A model generated the notes under the pieces. It was not told the DNA's origin. It made no database searches and saw only the letters and a list, made by a program, of their open reading frames with translations. DNA of 64,000 nucleotides from an uncultured Synergistales bacterium (GTDB taxonomy: Bacteria; Synergistota; Synergistia; Synergistales; Aminobacteriaceae), in the NCBI GenBank assembly GCA_905235735.1, contig CAJOMU010000006.1:60443-124442 (forward strand), written 5' to 3'. The position numbers were made by a program, and so were the translations under genes. Positions 1 to 8,301 of this stretch are shown here, piece by piece (the stretch's first letter is position 1; the number at the start of each line of letters is the position of its first letter).

Positions 1-1240
1 CAAGATTACACCTGACGGAAAGCTCATGGTACAGCAGGGAGTAATCGGAGGCTGTGCAGGAGGAAATTACACGAACGTTGTCGAGGCAGCACATGCATTG
101 AAAGGCAAGACATGCGGATTTGATGAGTTCTATCTGAGTGTATATCCGTCATCACAGCCAGTATTCGTTGACCTCGACCGTAAAGGCTATCTTGCTGACC
201 TCATGGATGCAGGCGCAATAATCAGGACTGCATTCTGTGGGCCATGTTTCGGAGCAGGCGATACACCAGCAAACAACGCATTCTCGATTAGACATACGAC
301 ACGTAACTTCCCGAACAGAGAAGGTTCAAAGCCCGGAAACGGTCAGATGTCAGCAGTTGCACTCATGGACGCAAGATCAATAGCGGCAACAGCGGCAAAC
401 GGAGGCAAACTCACCAGTGCAGAAGAACTTGACTGCTGGGGCGATGTTCCTGCGTACCACTATGACGACAAAGCATACAAGTCAAGAGTGTACTGGGGAT
501 TTGGAAAAGCCAATCTCGATGAAGCAATTCGTTTCGGGCCGAACATCAAAGACTGGCCGGAACAGGAAGCACTTGCGGAGAATATTCTCCTTCGCGTAGT
601 CTCAAAGATACTCGATGAGGTTACAACGACAGATGAACTCATTCCTTCAGGAGAGACATCATCATTCAGGTCTAATCCTCTTGGACTTGCGGAGTTCACG
701 CTTTCGAGGAGAGACCCTCAGTATGTGGGACGTGCAAAGGAAGTTCAGAAGATTGAACGTGCAAGACTGAACGGTGAAACTGCACCTGAACTTGAAGAAG
801 TCTATGCGGCAATCAAGGCAATTCCGGGACAGGAAGGCGTTGATGTGAAAGCAATCGAAATAGGCTCAACAATTTACGCCAACAAGCCAGGCGATGGTTC
901 AGCACGTGAGCAGGCGGCATCATGTCAGCGTGTACTCGGAGCACTCGCAAATATCACTCAGGAATATGCAACGAAGCGTTATCGTTCAAACTGCATGAAC
1001 TGGGGAATGATTCCGTTCCATTTGAAGGGTGAACCTGATTTTGAAATCGGCGATTATGTATATGTTCCGGGAATCAGAAGTGCACTCGACAAGAACGAAC
1101 TCGGAAGCATCAAAGCATATGTAATCAAGGGCGGAAAAGCAACGGAGGCAGAGCTTTACATTCAGGATATGACCAGCAATGAACGAGACATAGTGAAGGC
1201 TGGTTGTTTAATTAACTTCAACAGAGACAAGAAACGTTAA
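1..1240 (+). CDS. Aconitase-family hydratase, C-terminal part
   Basis: The reading frame is open from base 2, so the gene begins before the window and only its last 413 or so codons are seen. It is an iron-sulfur hydratase of the aconitase superfamily, probably converting citrate to isocitrate. A Cys in a [10 protein letters not shown] segment (codon at 53) and a CGPC pair (codons at 236 and 245) sit where aconitases hold three 4Fe-4S ligands. The C-terminal part from about 840 on matches the swivel domain. The GGCxGGNxTN form resembles the YbhJ-like hydratase branch rather than classical AcnA, so exact substrate is inferred. Isocitrate dehydrogenase follows 28 bases downstream, which supports a role in making 2-oxoglutarate for glutamate synthesis. 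Confidence 0.8.
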   Translation, partial: KITPDGKLMVQQGVIGGCAGGNYTNVVEAAHALKGKTCGFDEFYLSVYPSSQPVFVDLDRKGYLADLMDAGAIIRTAFCGPCFGAGDTPANNAFSIRHTTRNFPNREGSKPGNGQMSAVALMDARSIAATAANGGKLTSAEELDCWGDVPAYHYDDKAYKSRVYWGFGKANLDEAIRFGPNIKDWPEQEALAENILLRVVSKILDEVTTTDELIPSGETSSFRSNPLGLAEFTLSRRDPQYVGRAKEVQKIERARLNGETAPELEEVYAAIKAIPGQEGVDVKAIEIGSTIYANKPGDGSAREQAASCQRVLGALANITQEYATKRYRSNCMNWGMIPFHLKGEPDFEIGDYVYVPGIRSALDKNELGSIKAYVIKGGKATEAELYIQDMTSNERDIVKAGCLINFNRDKKR

Positions 1241-1268
1241 GAAAAATTCTGAAGGGAGATTTTTTGCA

Positions 1269-2468
1269 ATGGGCAAGATAAAAATGGTAAACCCCATCGT
1301 AGAGATGGACGGCGACGAAATGACGCGTGTATTATGGCAGATAATAAAAGATGATCTGCTTACACCGTTTGTTGAGCTGAACATGGAATATTACGACTTG
1401 GGTCTGCCAGAGAGAGACAAGACCGGCGACAAAGTAACATGGGAAGCAGCAGAGGCAATCAAGAAGCATCATGTAGGAGTGAAATGCGCAACGATTACGC
1501 CGAATAAGCAGCGTGTCGAGGAGTATAAACTTCATGAGATGTGGAAGAGTCCAAACGGAACAATCAGGGCTGTGCTTGACGGTACAGTATTCAGAGCACC
1601 GATTCTCACGAGCGTAATCAAGCCAGTAGTAAAGAACTGGAAGAAGCCTATCACGATTGCAAGACACGCATACGGTGATGTGTATCGCGGAACAGAGTAC
1701 AGAGTTCCAGAACCAGGCAAGGCAGAATTAGTGTTTACCGGCAAGAATGGTGCACAGTTCAGAGAGACAGTTTATGAGTATGAGTGTCCCGGCGTATTGC
1801 AGGCTATGTATAACAAGGACAGTTCGATAAAATCATTCGCACGTTCATGCTTTGAGTATGCGCTCTCAACGAAACAAGACCTTTGGTTCTCCTCAAAGGA
1901 TACGATTTCAAAGCAGTATGACCAGACATTCAAGCTGTTGTTTCAGGAGATTTTCGAGAGTGAATACGCGGACAAGTTTAAAGCGGCAGGCATCACATAT
2001 TTCTACACGCTGATTGATGATGCAGTTGCGAGAGTAATGCGTTCAGAAGGCGGATTCATCTGGGCATGCAAGAACTATGACGGTGATGTTATGAGCGATA
2101 TGGTCAGCACAGCATTCGGTTCACTTGCAATGATGACAAGCGTACTCGTTTCACCAGACGGAAACTTTGAGTATGAAGCTGCACACGGAACAGTAACGAA
2201 GCATTACTATCGTTATCGTGATGAGGGCAAGATGACATCAACGAATCCAGTTGCAACGATCTTCGCATGGAGCGGAGCATTACGTAAGCGCGGAGAACTT
2301 GACGGAACAAATGACCTTGTAGATTTCGCGAACAGACTCGAAAAGGCAACGATTGACACGATTGAAGGCGGAGTTATGACGAAAGATTTAACTGCGCTTG
2401 CAGAGGGAGTAACACCGCAGGTAGTGGACAGCAAGCAATTCATTCAGGCGATTGCGTCAAAATTATAA
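1269..2468 (+). CDS. icd: NADP-dependent isocitrate dehydrogenase
   Basis: Oxidative decarboxylation of isocitrate to 2-oxoglutarate in the cytoplasm, supplying the glutamate precursor. The 399-residue product has the length and sequence character of the type II (eukaryote-like) homodimeric enzyme, not the E. coli type. Visible landmarks are an N-terminal NPIVEMDGDEMTR segment, TPNKQRVEEY near 77-86, the SPNGTIR substrate loop at 94-100, and the EAAHGTVTKHYYRY nucleotide-binding loop near 300-315. The start at ATG 1269 has an AAGGGAG ribosome site about 11 bases upstream. It follows the aconitase-family gene closely, so the two are probably cotranscribed and end at the hairpin at 2498-2538. 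Confidence 0.95.
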   Translation: MGKIKMVNPIVEMDGDEMTRVLWQIIKDDLLTPFVELNMEYYDLGLPERDKTGDKVTWEAAEAIKKHHVGVKCATITPNKQRVEEYKLHEMWKSPNGTIRAVLDGTVFRAPILTSVIKPVVKNWKKPITIARHAYGDVYRGTEYRVPEPGKAELVFTGKNGAQFRETVYEYECPGVLQAMYNKDSSIKSFARSCFEYALSTKQDLWFSSKDTISKQYDQTFKLLFQEIFESEYADKFKAAGITYFYTLIDDAVARVMRSEGGFIWACKNYDGDVMSDMVSTAFGSLAMMTSVLVSPDGNFEYEAAHGTVTKHYYRYRDEGKMTSTNPVATIFAWSGALRKRGELDGTNDLVDFANRLEKATIDTIEGGVMTKDLTALAEGVTPQVVDSKQFIQAIASKL

Positions 2469-2497
2469 TCGTCTTGATTGATACGTTATAATGTGAA

Positions 2498-2538
2498 TTA
2501 ACCCGTGAGGCTTTCGGGCTTTGCGGGTTAAATTTTTT
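2498..2538 (+). terminator. Rho-independent terminator after icd
   Basis: Eight-base perfect stem TTAACCCG (2498-2505) with CGGGTTAA (2524-2531), a GC-containing loop, then six T (2533-2538). The next gene's ribosome site GGAGGTG begins directly after the T run. Confidence 0.85.
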
Positions 2539-2554
2539 GGAGGTGTATTTAATC

Positions 2555-2833
2555 ATGGAACTTACTGCTGAAAGAGTTGACTGGGGTCGTGCTCCGGCAG
2601 ATACTCCTGTATGCATTGCAAAAGAGATTTATCTTCGAGATGTCGTTCAAACGATTCTTGACGGTTATGAAACCCCTGAGGAAGTAATGGAAGTTCTCGC
2701 ACTCACACCAGAAGATGAAGGTGCAGAACATATTTCTGCAATACTTGAAATCTTTGTGCCAGTGATTAACGCGTGGAAGTCAGGTTCATGCGGAATGGGT
2801 TGTGCGGGTTGCAGTGGTTCATGCGGAGGTTAA
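2555..2833 (+). CDS. Small protein with Cys-rich tail, unknown function
   Basis: A 92-residue soluble protein that I do not recognise. The body is acidic and probably helical; the last 15 residues are Gly/Cys-rich with four Cys in the pattern CxxxCxxCxxxC, a likely metal or cluster site. The start is ATG 2555, which has GGAGGTG at 2539-2545 with nine bases of spacing; a TTG at 2537 in frame lies inside the terminator and ribosome site and is unlikely. Its stop overlaps the start of the next gene, so the two are translationally coupled. No function is assigned. Confidence 0.7.
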   Translation: MELTAERVDWGRAPADTPVCIAKEIYLRDVVQTILDGYETPEEVMEVLALTPEDEGAEHISAILEIFVPVINAWKSGSCGMGCAGCSGSCGG

Positions 2834-3099
2834 ATCGATTCGCGGCATTGCTCCTCGTGATTGCAATTCTCTTCAGTGCATCATCAATATACGCTAAGCC
2901 TAAGAAAAAAACGCAGACTAGAACACAGACACAGGCAGAAGAGATTCATGCGGCTTCTGGAATGGTAGTGATTACTGCCAAAGGGAAGAAGTATCATAAA
3001 CCTGGATGCAGGACAGTGAAGAAGACGTATAAGATACTCACGGTTGAAGAAGCAAGAAGCAAAGGTTACACGCCCTGCAAAGTATGCGGAGCTGAATGA
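2821..3099 (+). CDS. Exported protein with Ada-like zinc-binding domain
   Basis: A 92-residue product starting at ATG 2821, overlapping the previous gene by 13 bases. A basic start (MRRLNR) and a hydrophobic run ending in YAK form a signal peptide of about 24 residues; an alternative in-frame ATG lies at 2788. After a Lys/Thr/Gln-rich linker comes YHKPGCRTVKK, then a Cys pair in YTPCKVC. This spacing is that of the Ada-type metal-binding domain often found on secreted nucleases and surface proteins. Here the domain stands alone, so it probably binds zinc outside the cytoplasmic membrane. Partner and substrate are unknown. Confidence 0.7.
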   Translation: MRRLNRFAALLLVIAILFSASSIYAKPKKKTQTRTQTQAEEIHAASGMVVITAKGKKYHKPGCRTVKKTYKILTVEEARSKGYTPCKVCGAE

Positions 3100-3110
3100 G
3101 ATTGAATGTG

Positions 3111-3137
3111 TCCCCTGAATCAATTTCGGGGGATTTT
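3111..3137 (+). terminator. Rho-independent terminator
   Basis: TCCCCTGAA (from 3111) pairs with TTCGGGGGA across a short loop, followed by a T run at 3134-3138. It closes the 2555-3099 gene pair. Confidence 0.75.
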
Positions 3138-3146
3138 TGATATAAT
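3138..3146 (+). promoter_or_regulatory. Extended -10 promoter element (TGATATAAT)
   Basis: TGA directly before a perfect TATAAT at 3141-3146, immediately after a terminator and upstream of the repeat-containing ORF at 3193. No good -35 box is seen 16-18 bases upstream, as expected for an extended -10 type. It would transcribe the heptamer tract and the sulfotransferase. Confidence 0.5.
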
Positions 3147-3192
3147 GTTACAGAATAAAATTTTTTTCAGAAAGGAGCTTGACACTAAAAGA

Positions 3193-3288
3193 ATGAACGT
3201 GTATAATCCCACATCCCACATCCCACATCCCACATCCCACATCCCACATCCCACATCCCACATCCCCATAATTATGCCTATATATTAA
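3193..3288 (+). CDS. Short leader ORF through the heptamer tract (off-phase sulfotransferase start)
   Basis: ATG 3193 is preceded by AAAGGAG at 3171-3177, with a rather long spacing of 15 bases. Translation gives MNVYNP, then the repeat read as TSHIPHP, then stops at TAA 3286-3288 in this version of the sequence. The sulfotransferase body continues in a different frame. From 3193 to the sulfotransferase codon at 3288 is 95 bases, one short of a multiple of three. Nine repeat copies, or six, would join this start to the sulfotransferase without a stop. I read it as the out-of-phase 5' end of that gene, not a separate protein. Confidence 0.55.
   Translation: MNVYNPTSHIPHPTSHIPHPTSHIPIIMPIY
3211..3266 (+). 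repeat. Eight tandem copies of the heptamer ACATCCC
   Basis: Eight perfect head-to-tail ACATCCC units, preceded by a partial unit (TCCC) and followed by an extra C. The unit has no stop codon in any frame, and seven is not a multiple of three, so each gain or loss of a unit changes the downstream frame. The tract sits exactly between a usable start codon and the sulfotransferase P-loop. Confidence 0.95.
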
Positions 3289-4274
3289 TTGCAGGATATG
3301 GCTGGTCAGGTTCAAGTGCAGTAGTAGATATTCTTAACGAGTTCAAGAGTTGTTATCTTCCCGGAATAGAATTCAGAGTGATAAAAGATCCATATGGGTT
3401 AGATGATTTATTTTACAGCGCAGTAATAAAACGTTCTCCAGATATAGCAGTTAAAGATTTCATCAGCTACATGAAGTTTTTGTATCAGATACCCGATAGG
3501 TTTCACATGGGATTAGGCTATAAAAAATTTTTCGGCGAGAATTTCATGACGGCTACACAGAAATTTGTTGATTCACTTGTGAGCTTTGAATACGAAAACT
3601 ACTGGTGGATGTTCGATTTCAAAACAGGAAGACAGAAATATATCGTCAATAAAATTATGAATAAGCTGATGCGTATACTTCACCTGAGGTACAGATTCGG
3701 TTCAGAGAAATCATACTTTGTGAATATAAGAAGAGAAAAATTCATCGAGTCAGCAAGAGAATATATTGATGCTCTGTTTGATTCATTTGCTGAGGAAAAC
3801 GGTGCAGATAATATTGTTCTGGATCAGGGAGTATCAATCCGAAACTACAGAAATGAAATGAACTTCTTCAGGAAATCAAAGCTCATAGTTGTTGATAGAG
3901 ACCCACGAGATAATTATGCAGATCTCATAAAGGTGAACTTCAGCATAGGAAAAGAATTCGCGAAAACACATGATGTTCGCAAATATATAGAAATGCATCA
4001 CTTCTCCCGCAATAATCAACAGGAACTCATGAGTGATCCTGATGTATTGGTTCTCAAGTTCGAGGATTTAATCTTTCATTACGATGAATCTCTGAAACGC
4101 ATCGCTGACTTCGCAGGTTTAAATCTCAATGACCACGTCCGCAAACGTGAATTCTTTAACCCTGACGTATCAATCAAGAATGTAGGTATGTGGAAGGAAC
4201 TTATACCACAGCAGGAAGCAGACACAATCGCTTCTGAGCTTCCCGAATTCCTGTACGATATACCCAGCGCATAA
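3267..4274 (+). CDS. Sulfotransferase, frame separated from its start by the heptamer tract
   Basis: Sulfotransferases move sulfate from PAPS to a glycan or other acceptor. The coding frame is open from 3207, through the repeat, to 4274. Its first recognisable residues, IAGYGWSGSSAV from 3288, form the PAPS phosphate-binding loop; RDPRDNY near 3898 is the 3'-phosphate site; KFEDLIFHYDES near 4057 is the usual C-terminal motif. The first in-frame start codon is GTG 3378, which would remove the P-loop, so it is unlikely to be the true start. No in-frame ATG exists between the last upstream stop (3204) and the P-loop. The gene is therefore off as written, by slippage or decay. AddB-like and GDP-sugar genes follow. 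Confidence 0.75.
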   Translation, partial: HNYAYILIAGYGWSGSSAVVDILNEFKSCYLPGIEFRVIKDPYGLDDLFYSAVIKRSPDIAVKDFISYMKFLYQIPDRFHMGLGYKKFFGENFMTATQKFVDSLVSFEYENYWWMFDFKTGRQKYIVNKIMNKLMRILHLRYRFGSEKSYFVNIRREKFIESAREYIDALFDSFAEENGADNIVLDQGVSIRNYRNEMNFFRKSKLIVVDRDPRDNYADLIKVNFSIGKEFAKTHDVRKYIEMHHFSRNNQQELMSDPDVLVLKFEDLIFHYDESLKRIADFAGLNLNDHVRKREFFNPDVSIKNVGMWKELIPQQEADTIASELPEFLYDIPSA

Positions 4275-4294
4275 ACTCTTCACGAAAATCTTCG

Positions 4295-4327
4295 GCACTC
4301 TCTCTCAAAATGGGAGGGTGCTTTTTT
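4295..4327 (+). terminator. Rho-independent terminator after the sulfotransferase
   Basis: GCACTCTCTC pairs with GGGAGGGTGC (with two G-T pairs) around a TCAAAAT loop, followed by TTTTTT. It separates the sulfotransferase from the next transcription unit, whose TATAAT lies at 4333-4338. Confidence 0.8.
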
Positions 4328-4368
4328 GTGTGTATAATTATTCACATGGAAGGCAGGCGATTCTAACA

Positions 4369-7308
4369 ATGAGTATTAACGTTCTCACATACAATAAGGT
4401 CTCTGAATTATCAGGCATCATTCAGAAAATTACAAAACAGTTTGAAGACCGCAGGAATAATTTACGGTTCATAATCCCATCTCGAAAAGATAAATTCTGG
4501 CATCAACATGCAGACATCAATCAAGAGTTATGGACTTGGAATGAAATCTATGAAGATATTTGCAGTTCATCAGACCAAAAACGCAAACGTGTCTTATCAC
4601 CTCCAGATCACTTATTGATTCTGAAATCTATTCTCAAAGAAGTGCTTGATGAACTCTCAGATAAAGCATCGTCTTGGCCCGGATTAAGACGTTCAGGGTT
4701 TCCGTCTGTATTGTCTGGTGATATTCGCGACCTCTTGAATGAAGCAGTGCCTCCCGATAAGCTGACAAATAACCCTGATGCGTCAGAGCCTTCTGAATTC
4801 TTATTGCCTGAAGTATACTGGCGTTATCTTGAGTATCTCAATAAGAATGATTTGATTGACAGTGCGCAGATATGTACTTCAGCATATGAGGCATTGAAAC
4901 AGTTTCAGGATTGGGGACATGATTTGATTCTCGTGTTTGAAGGTTTCTTATCGTTTAATCACAGTCAGCTTGAATTAGTTCGGGGATTATCTGACAGGTG
5001 CAGTGAAGTTATCATCATTAAGCCCGAAGTCAGCATGAAGAAATTCCATGATGCAAGCTATCAGTTCAACACACTCTCTGAATCACAAAAATCATCTGGT
5101 CTCGTTGTTGAACTTCCATGTGCAGAACCAGAACTTGAACCCGAAGTTATTGCTCGAACATTAGCGTTATGGTCTCAAGGTCAATGGGAATATGATAATG
5201 AGTTCAGCGATTTTGATTCGGTCGGCATCATGATAGATTCAGGACGCGAAGATTCATTTGCTCAGGCGTTCAGGCGTTACGGAATACCGTATAACTTTGA
5301 GTCAGGCATAAAGATAAATCTCACTCTTCCGGGAATAATCCTGTCGTCAATCAGAAATCTTGAAGCCCGAAACTTCCCCACATACGATACGGCCATGCTG
5401 TTATCTCAGCCATGCTTTGCAGGGATAAACTTTCCTGTCATGAATGCATATCGTTTCGGCTGTTTCGGTCTCAACGGCTGGGAAAAATTTTTGTCGGAAG
5501 GCGATGATGAAACATTCCCTGCGGCATTGAGCGCAATTCATTCAATACGGGACTTTTGCAATGTAGTATCACACACGCATTATCCCAAAGACATTATGCG
5601 TGCATTCCGTGATTTCCTGACTGCAAAAGGCTTATGGCTCGACCGATTCAACAGGACATCAGACTATCCAGAGATGGACGAGACAATTAGAATTACAGCG
5701 AGTGCAATTCTGACGGTTGATGAGAAGGTTACTGCACTTGAAGAATTAAGCCCCGATTTGGGACATGTTCAGGACGACAAGATAAGCGGAGATGAGGCAT
5801 ATACATTCCTTGAAGACTGGTGCAAGAATTCAAATACACGTGCTCCCATTAAAATATCAAATGCGGTTCGCATATTCACATCAACACCTCCGGTTCTGGC
5901 ATCATTCCCAATCTGGATAATGACGGGCGTAACCCAAAAATCATGGTCGGGTAACATGAAAGCATCTCCCCTTCTCGGCAATGATGAACGCAGAAAGATT
6001 AACATGAATGACGCATACCTTCCATTGACACAAGATGAAGCATCACAGCATGAAGCGTTATTCAGAAGGCTCATTCATACAGGCGAACGCATGACCGTAA
6101 TACTGCGTCCTGAACTCGATAACGAAGGCAGGCCCGTATCATCTTCACCATTCATGAATAGATTTTATGAGGACTTCAAAGATACATGGAAATTCCCAAG
6201 AGCAAAAACTTCAGGCATAAATATTCTGCTTGGAAGCGATAACTTTGTGTTCAATGGGATTGATGCAGGCGATAAGGTTAAACGTTACACTCCAGTCATC
6301 ACGAAGAAGGCTAATGCTGTAGGTGCAAGTGATATTCATGAACTCCTTAATTGTCCGTTCTTATGGTGGCAGAAGAGGCAGGCGAAATTGTACGAGCGTG
6401 ATTCGGATATAGTATCGCCGGTCGAATGGGGAAATATGATTCATAAGTATTGGGAATGCGTATGGAAACGTTATCGTGAGGATATGAATGCGTCAGGAAG
6501 AATGTTTACTCACATTGCACAAGACGAATGGAAGAGGCTTATTGCATCATGCGACATTGAAGATGAAAATGATTACTCAGGCTACAGAAGGTTATTGAAG
6601 GATATGAGGCTGAAACGTCATCTTGAAGGCGTGAGGTTCCGCGTTAACAGACTGACATATATGCAGGCAGATATTCTCGATTCACTTCATGCGTTCGGTT
6701 ATGTTCACAGAAATATCCTGCTTGAAGATGACGCTCATCTGAAGAGTGATGTTGACGGCGTAACGTTTTTAGGGCAGTGCGACCGCATAGAAATCATGAG
6801 AGACCCGAACGGTAATGAGACTGCATTCATCATTGACTATAAAGAAGGAAAAAGCGAAAATTCAGAGAAGGCCATGAAGATTGAAGGCTATTCATGGAAC
6901 TCTGAACATATAGAGAAATTTGAACACGGATTACAGCTTTCAGTTTATGTCGCACTCTTTGAACGTAAAATGCAGTGCACTCTTTCAGGAGTGTATATAC
7001 TTGGCCTTGAGGACGGAAAGATAGCCGGAAGTTTTTCGGGAGATTCAGTAAGCATATTTGAGCCGCATAAAGCAGAGGGATTCAGCAAGGAGAAATTCAG
7101 CGGTGGCATAAGTGAACGCAAGGTTGAAGGAGAGTATGCTATGAAATGTGCCGCAGCAATTCTCAATGCCGGAAAATTTATGCCCGAATATAACAGTGCA
7201 GACAAATGCAGGTTCTGCAAGATTAAGAGTTTATGCCGCAAAGGAGAAATACGCGGTGAGAATCTGATTCAGGAAGACGAAAATAATTCAGAGGAGGAAG
7301 AAGAATGA
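4369..7308 (+). CDS. AddB-like PD-(D/E)XK nuclease
   Basis: A 979-residue protein starting at ATG 4369; the longer frame from 4318 begins inside the terminator. The N-terminal two thirds resemble the degenerate helicase part of AddB/RexB. The C-terminal part is a RecB-type nuclease: NCPFLWWQKRQAK, GNMIHKYWE, then IIDYKEGK with the catalytic D and K, and QLSVYVALFE. Near the end, CRFCKIKSLC with an upstream region matches an iron-sulfur-bound nuclease end. Such proteins act in double-strand-break repair with an AddA helicase, which is not in this window. Its stop overlaps the fucose synthase start by four bases, an unusual partner for a repair gene. I am confident of the nuclease fold, less so of the full AddB role. 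Confidence 0.75.
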   Translation: MSINVLTYNKVSELSGIIQKITKQFEDRRNNLRFIIPSRKDKFWHQHADINQELWTWNEIYEDICSSSDQKRKRVLSPPDHLLILKSILKEVLDELSDKASSWPGLRRSGFPSVLSGDIRDLLNEAVPPDKLTNNPDASEPSEFLLPEVYWRYLEYLNKNDLIDSAQICTSAYEALKQFQDWGHDLILVFEGFLSFNHSQLELVRGLSDRCSEVIIIKPEVSMKKFHDASYQFNTLSESQKSSGLVVELPCAEPELEPEVIARTLALWSQGQWEYDNEFSDFDSVGIMIDSGREDSFAQAFRRYGIPYNFESGIKINLTLPGIILSSIRNLEARNFPTYDTAMLLSQPCFAGINFPVMNAYRFGCFGLNGWEKFLSEGDDETFPAALSAIHSIRDFCNVVSHTHYPKDIMRAFRDFLTAKGLWLDRFNRTSDYPEMDETIRITASAILTVDEKVTALEELSPDLGHVQDDKISGDEAYTFLEDWCKNSNTRAPIKISNAVRIFTSTPPVLASFPIWIMTGVTQKSWSGNMKASPLLGNDERRKINMNDAYLPLTQDEASQHEALFRRLIHTGERMTVILRPELDNEGRPVSSSPFMNRFYEDFKDTWKFPRAKTSGINILLGSDNFVFNGIDAGDKVKRYTPVITKKANAVGASDIHELLNCPFLWWQKRQAKLYERDSDIVSPVEWGNMIHKYWECVWKRYREDMNASGRMFTHIAQDEWKRLIASCDIEDENDYSGYRRLLKDMRLKRHLEGVRFRVNRLTYMQADILDSLHAFGYVHRNILLEDDAHLKSDVDGVTFLGQCDRIEIMRDPNGNETAFIIDYKEGKSENSEKAMKIEGYSWNSEHIEKFEHGLQLSVYVALFERKMQCTLSGVYILGLEDGKIAGSFSGDSVSIFEPHKAEGFSKEKFSGGISERKVEGEYAMKCAAAILNAGKFMPEYNSADKCRFCKIKSLCRKGEIRGENLIQEDENNSEEEEE

Positions 7309-8300
7309 AATCTAAACATGTAATGAATAAACACGACAAAATTTTTGTTGCAGGAGGTTATGGTCTCGTAGGTTCAGCAATAATGCGAAGGTTGAAGCGT
7401 GAAGGTTTCGATAACATCATAACACGTTCGCATTCTGAGCTTGACCTGATGAATAAGGAAGCAACACAGGCATTCTTTGAGACTGAGAGACCCGATTATG
7501 TCTTCATGGCGGCGGCGAAGGTCGGAGGGATTCAGGCGAACCTTGAAGCATTAGACAAGTTCATGTATGTGAACACGATGATTGAATTCAATACAATCAT
7601 GTCAGCGTTTGATACAGGAGTGAAGAAATTCTGTTTTCTAGGAAGCGGATGCATTTATCCGAGAATATGCCCTCAGCCCATAAAGGAATCATATCTCCTC
7701 ACTGCACCTCTTGAACTCACGAATGAAGGTTACGCCCTCGCAAAAATTTCGGGATTGAAACTCTGCGAATACCTCAACACTCATTATCCCGACAAGGCAG
7801 ATTACATCTCAGTCATGCCTTGCAACCTTTACGGCCCTAATGACAATTATCACCCTGAACATTCACACGTAATCCCCGCATTACTTCGGAAATTTCATGA
7901 TGCAAAAGTGAACGGGAAGAATGAAGTCGTCTTATGGGGAACGGGTTCAGCAATGAGGGAGTTCATGCACATTGATGACATGGCCAGTGCGTGCGTATTT
8001 CTCATGCAGAATTATTCAGGAGACCCAGCAGACACTCCCAACACACCAGGCGAATCATGGGTGAATGTGGGATATGGTTCTGACATGACGATTGCGGAAC
8101 TCGCGAAAAGGATTGCTGATGTTGTAGGCTTCAAGGGAGAGATTGTATATGACCATGTTCACCCAGACGGAACTCCCAGAAAGCTATTAGACTCATCGAA
8201 ACTGTTCGGGCTTGGCTGGCGGCCGGAAGTTACGTTTGAGGAAGGTCTGAAGGAAACATACGAGGACTACAAGATAAATAAGGACAATTATCGAAGTTAG
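7305..8300 (+). CDS. fcl: GDP-L-fucose synthase family epimerase/reductase
   Basis: A 331-residue short-chain dehydrogenase of the WcaG/Fcl family, which turns GDP-4-keto-6-deoxy-mannose into GDP-L-fucose with NADPH. The Rossmann motif is VAGGYGLVGSA; the family marker AAAKVGGIQAN and the catalytic Ser (GSGCIYP) with Tyr-x3-Lys (YALAK) are all present. GGAGG precedes ATG 7305, which overlaps the nuclease stop. Given the heptose genes that follow, it could instead act on a GDP-6-deoxy-heptose intermediate, as the related DmhB/MlghC-type enzymes do; sequence alone does not decide. Confidence 0.85.
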   Translation: MKSKHVMNKHDKIFVAGGYGLVGSAIMRRLKREGFDNIITRSHSELDLMNKEATQAFFETERPDYVFMAAAKVGGIQANLEALDKFMYVNTMIEFNTIMSAFDTGVKKFCFLGSGCIYPRICPQPIKESYLLTAPLELTNEGYALAKISGLKLCEYLNTHYPDKADYISVMPCNLYGPNDNYHPEHSHVIPALLRKFHDAKVNGKNEVVLWGTGSAMREFMHIDDMASACVFLMQNYSGDPADTPNTPGESWVNVGYGSDMTIAELAKRIADVVGFKGEIVYDHVHPDGTPRKLLDSSKLFGLGWRPEVTFEEGLKETYEDYKINKDNYRS

Positions 8301-8301
8301 A

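Noticed and set aside
2537..2554. TTG 2537 as the start of the Cys-rich protein
   Set aside because: It lies in the terminator T run and contains the ribosome site used by ATG 2555.
3211..3266. Heptamer tract as a CRISPR or attachment site
   Set aside because: Perfect head-to-tail 7-base units without spacers; no integrase nearby.
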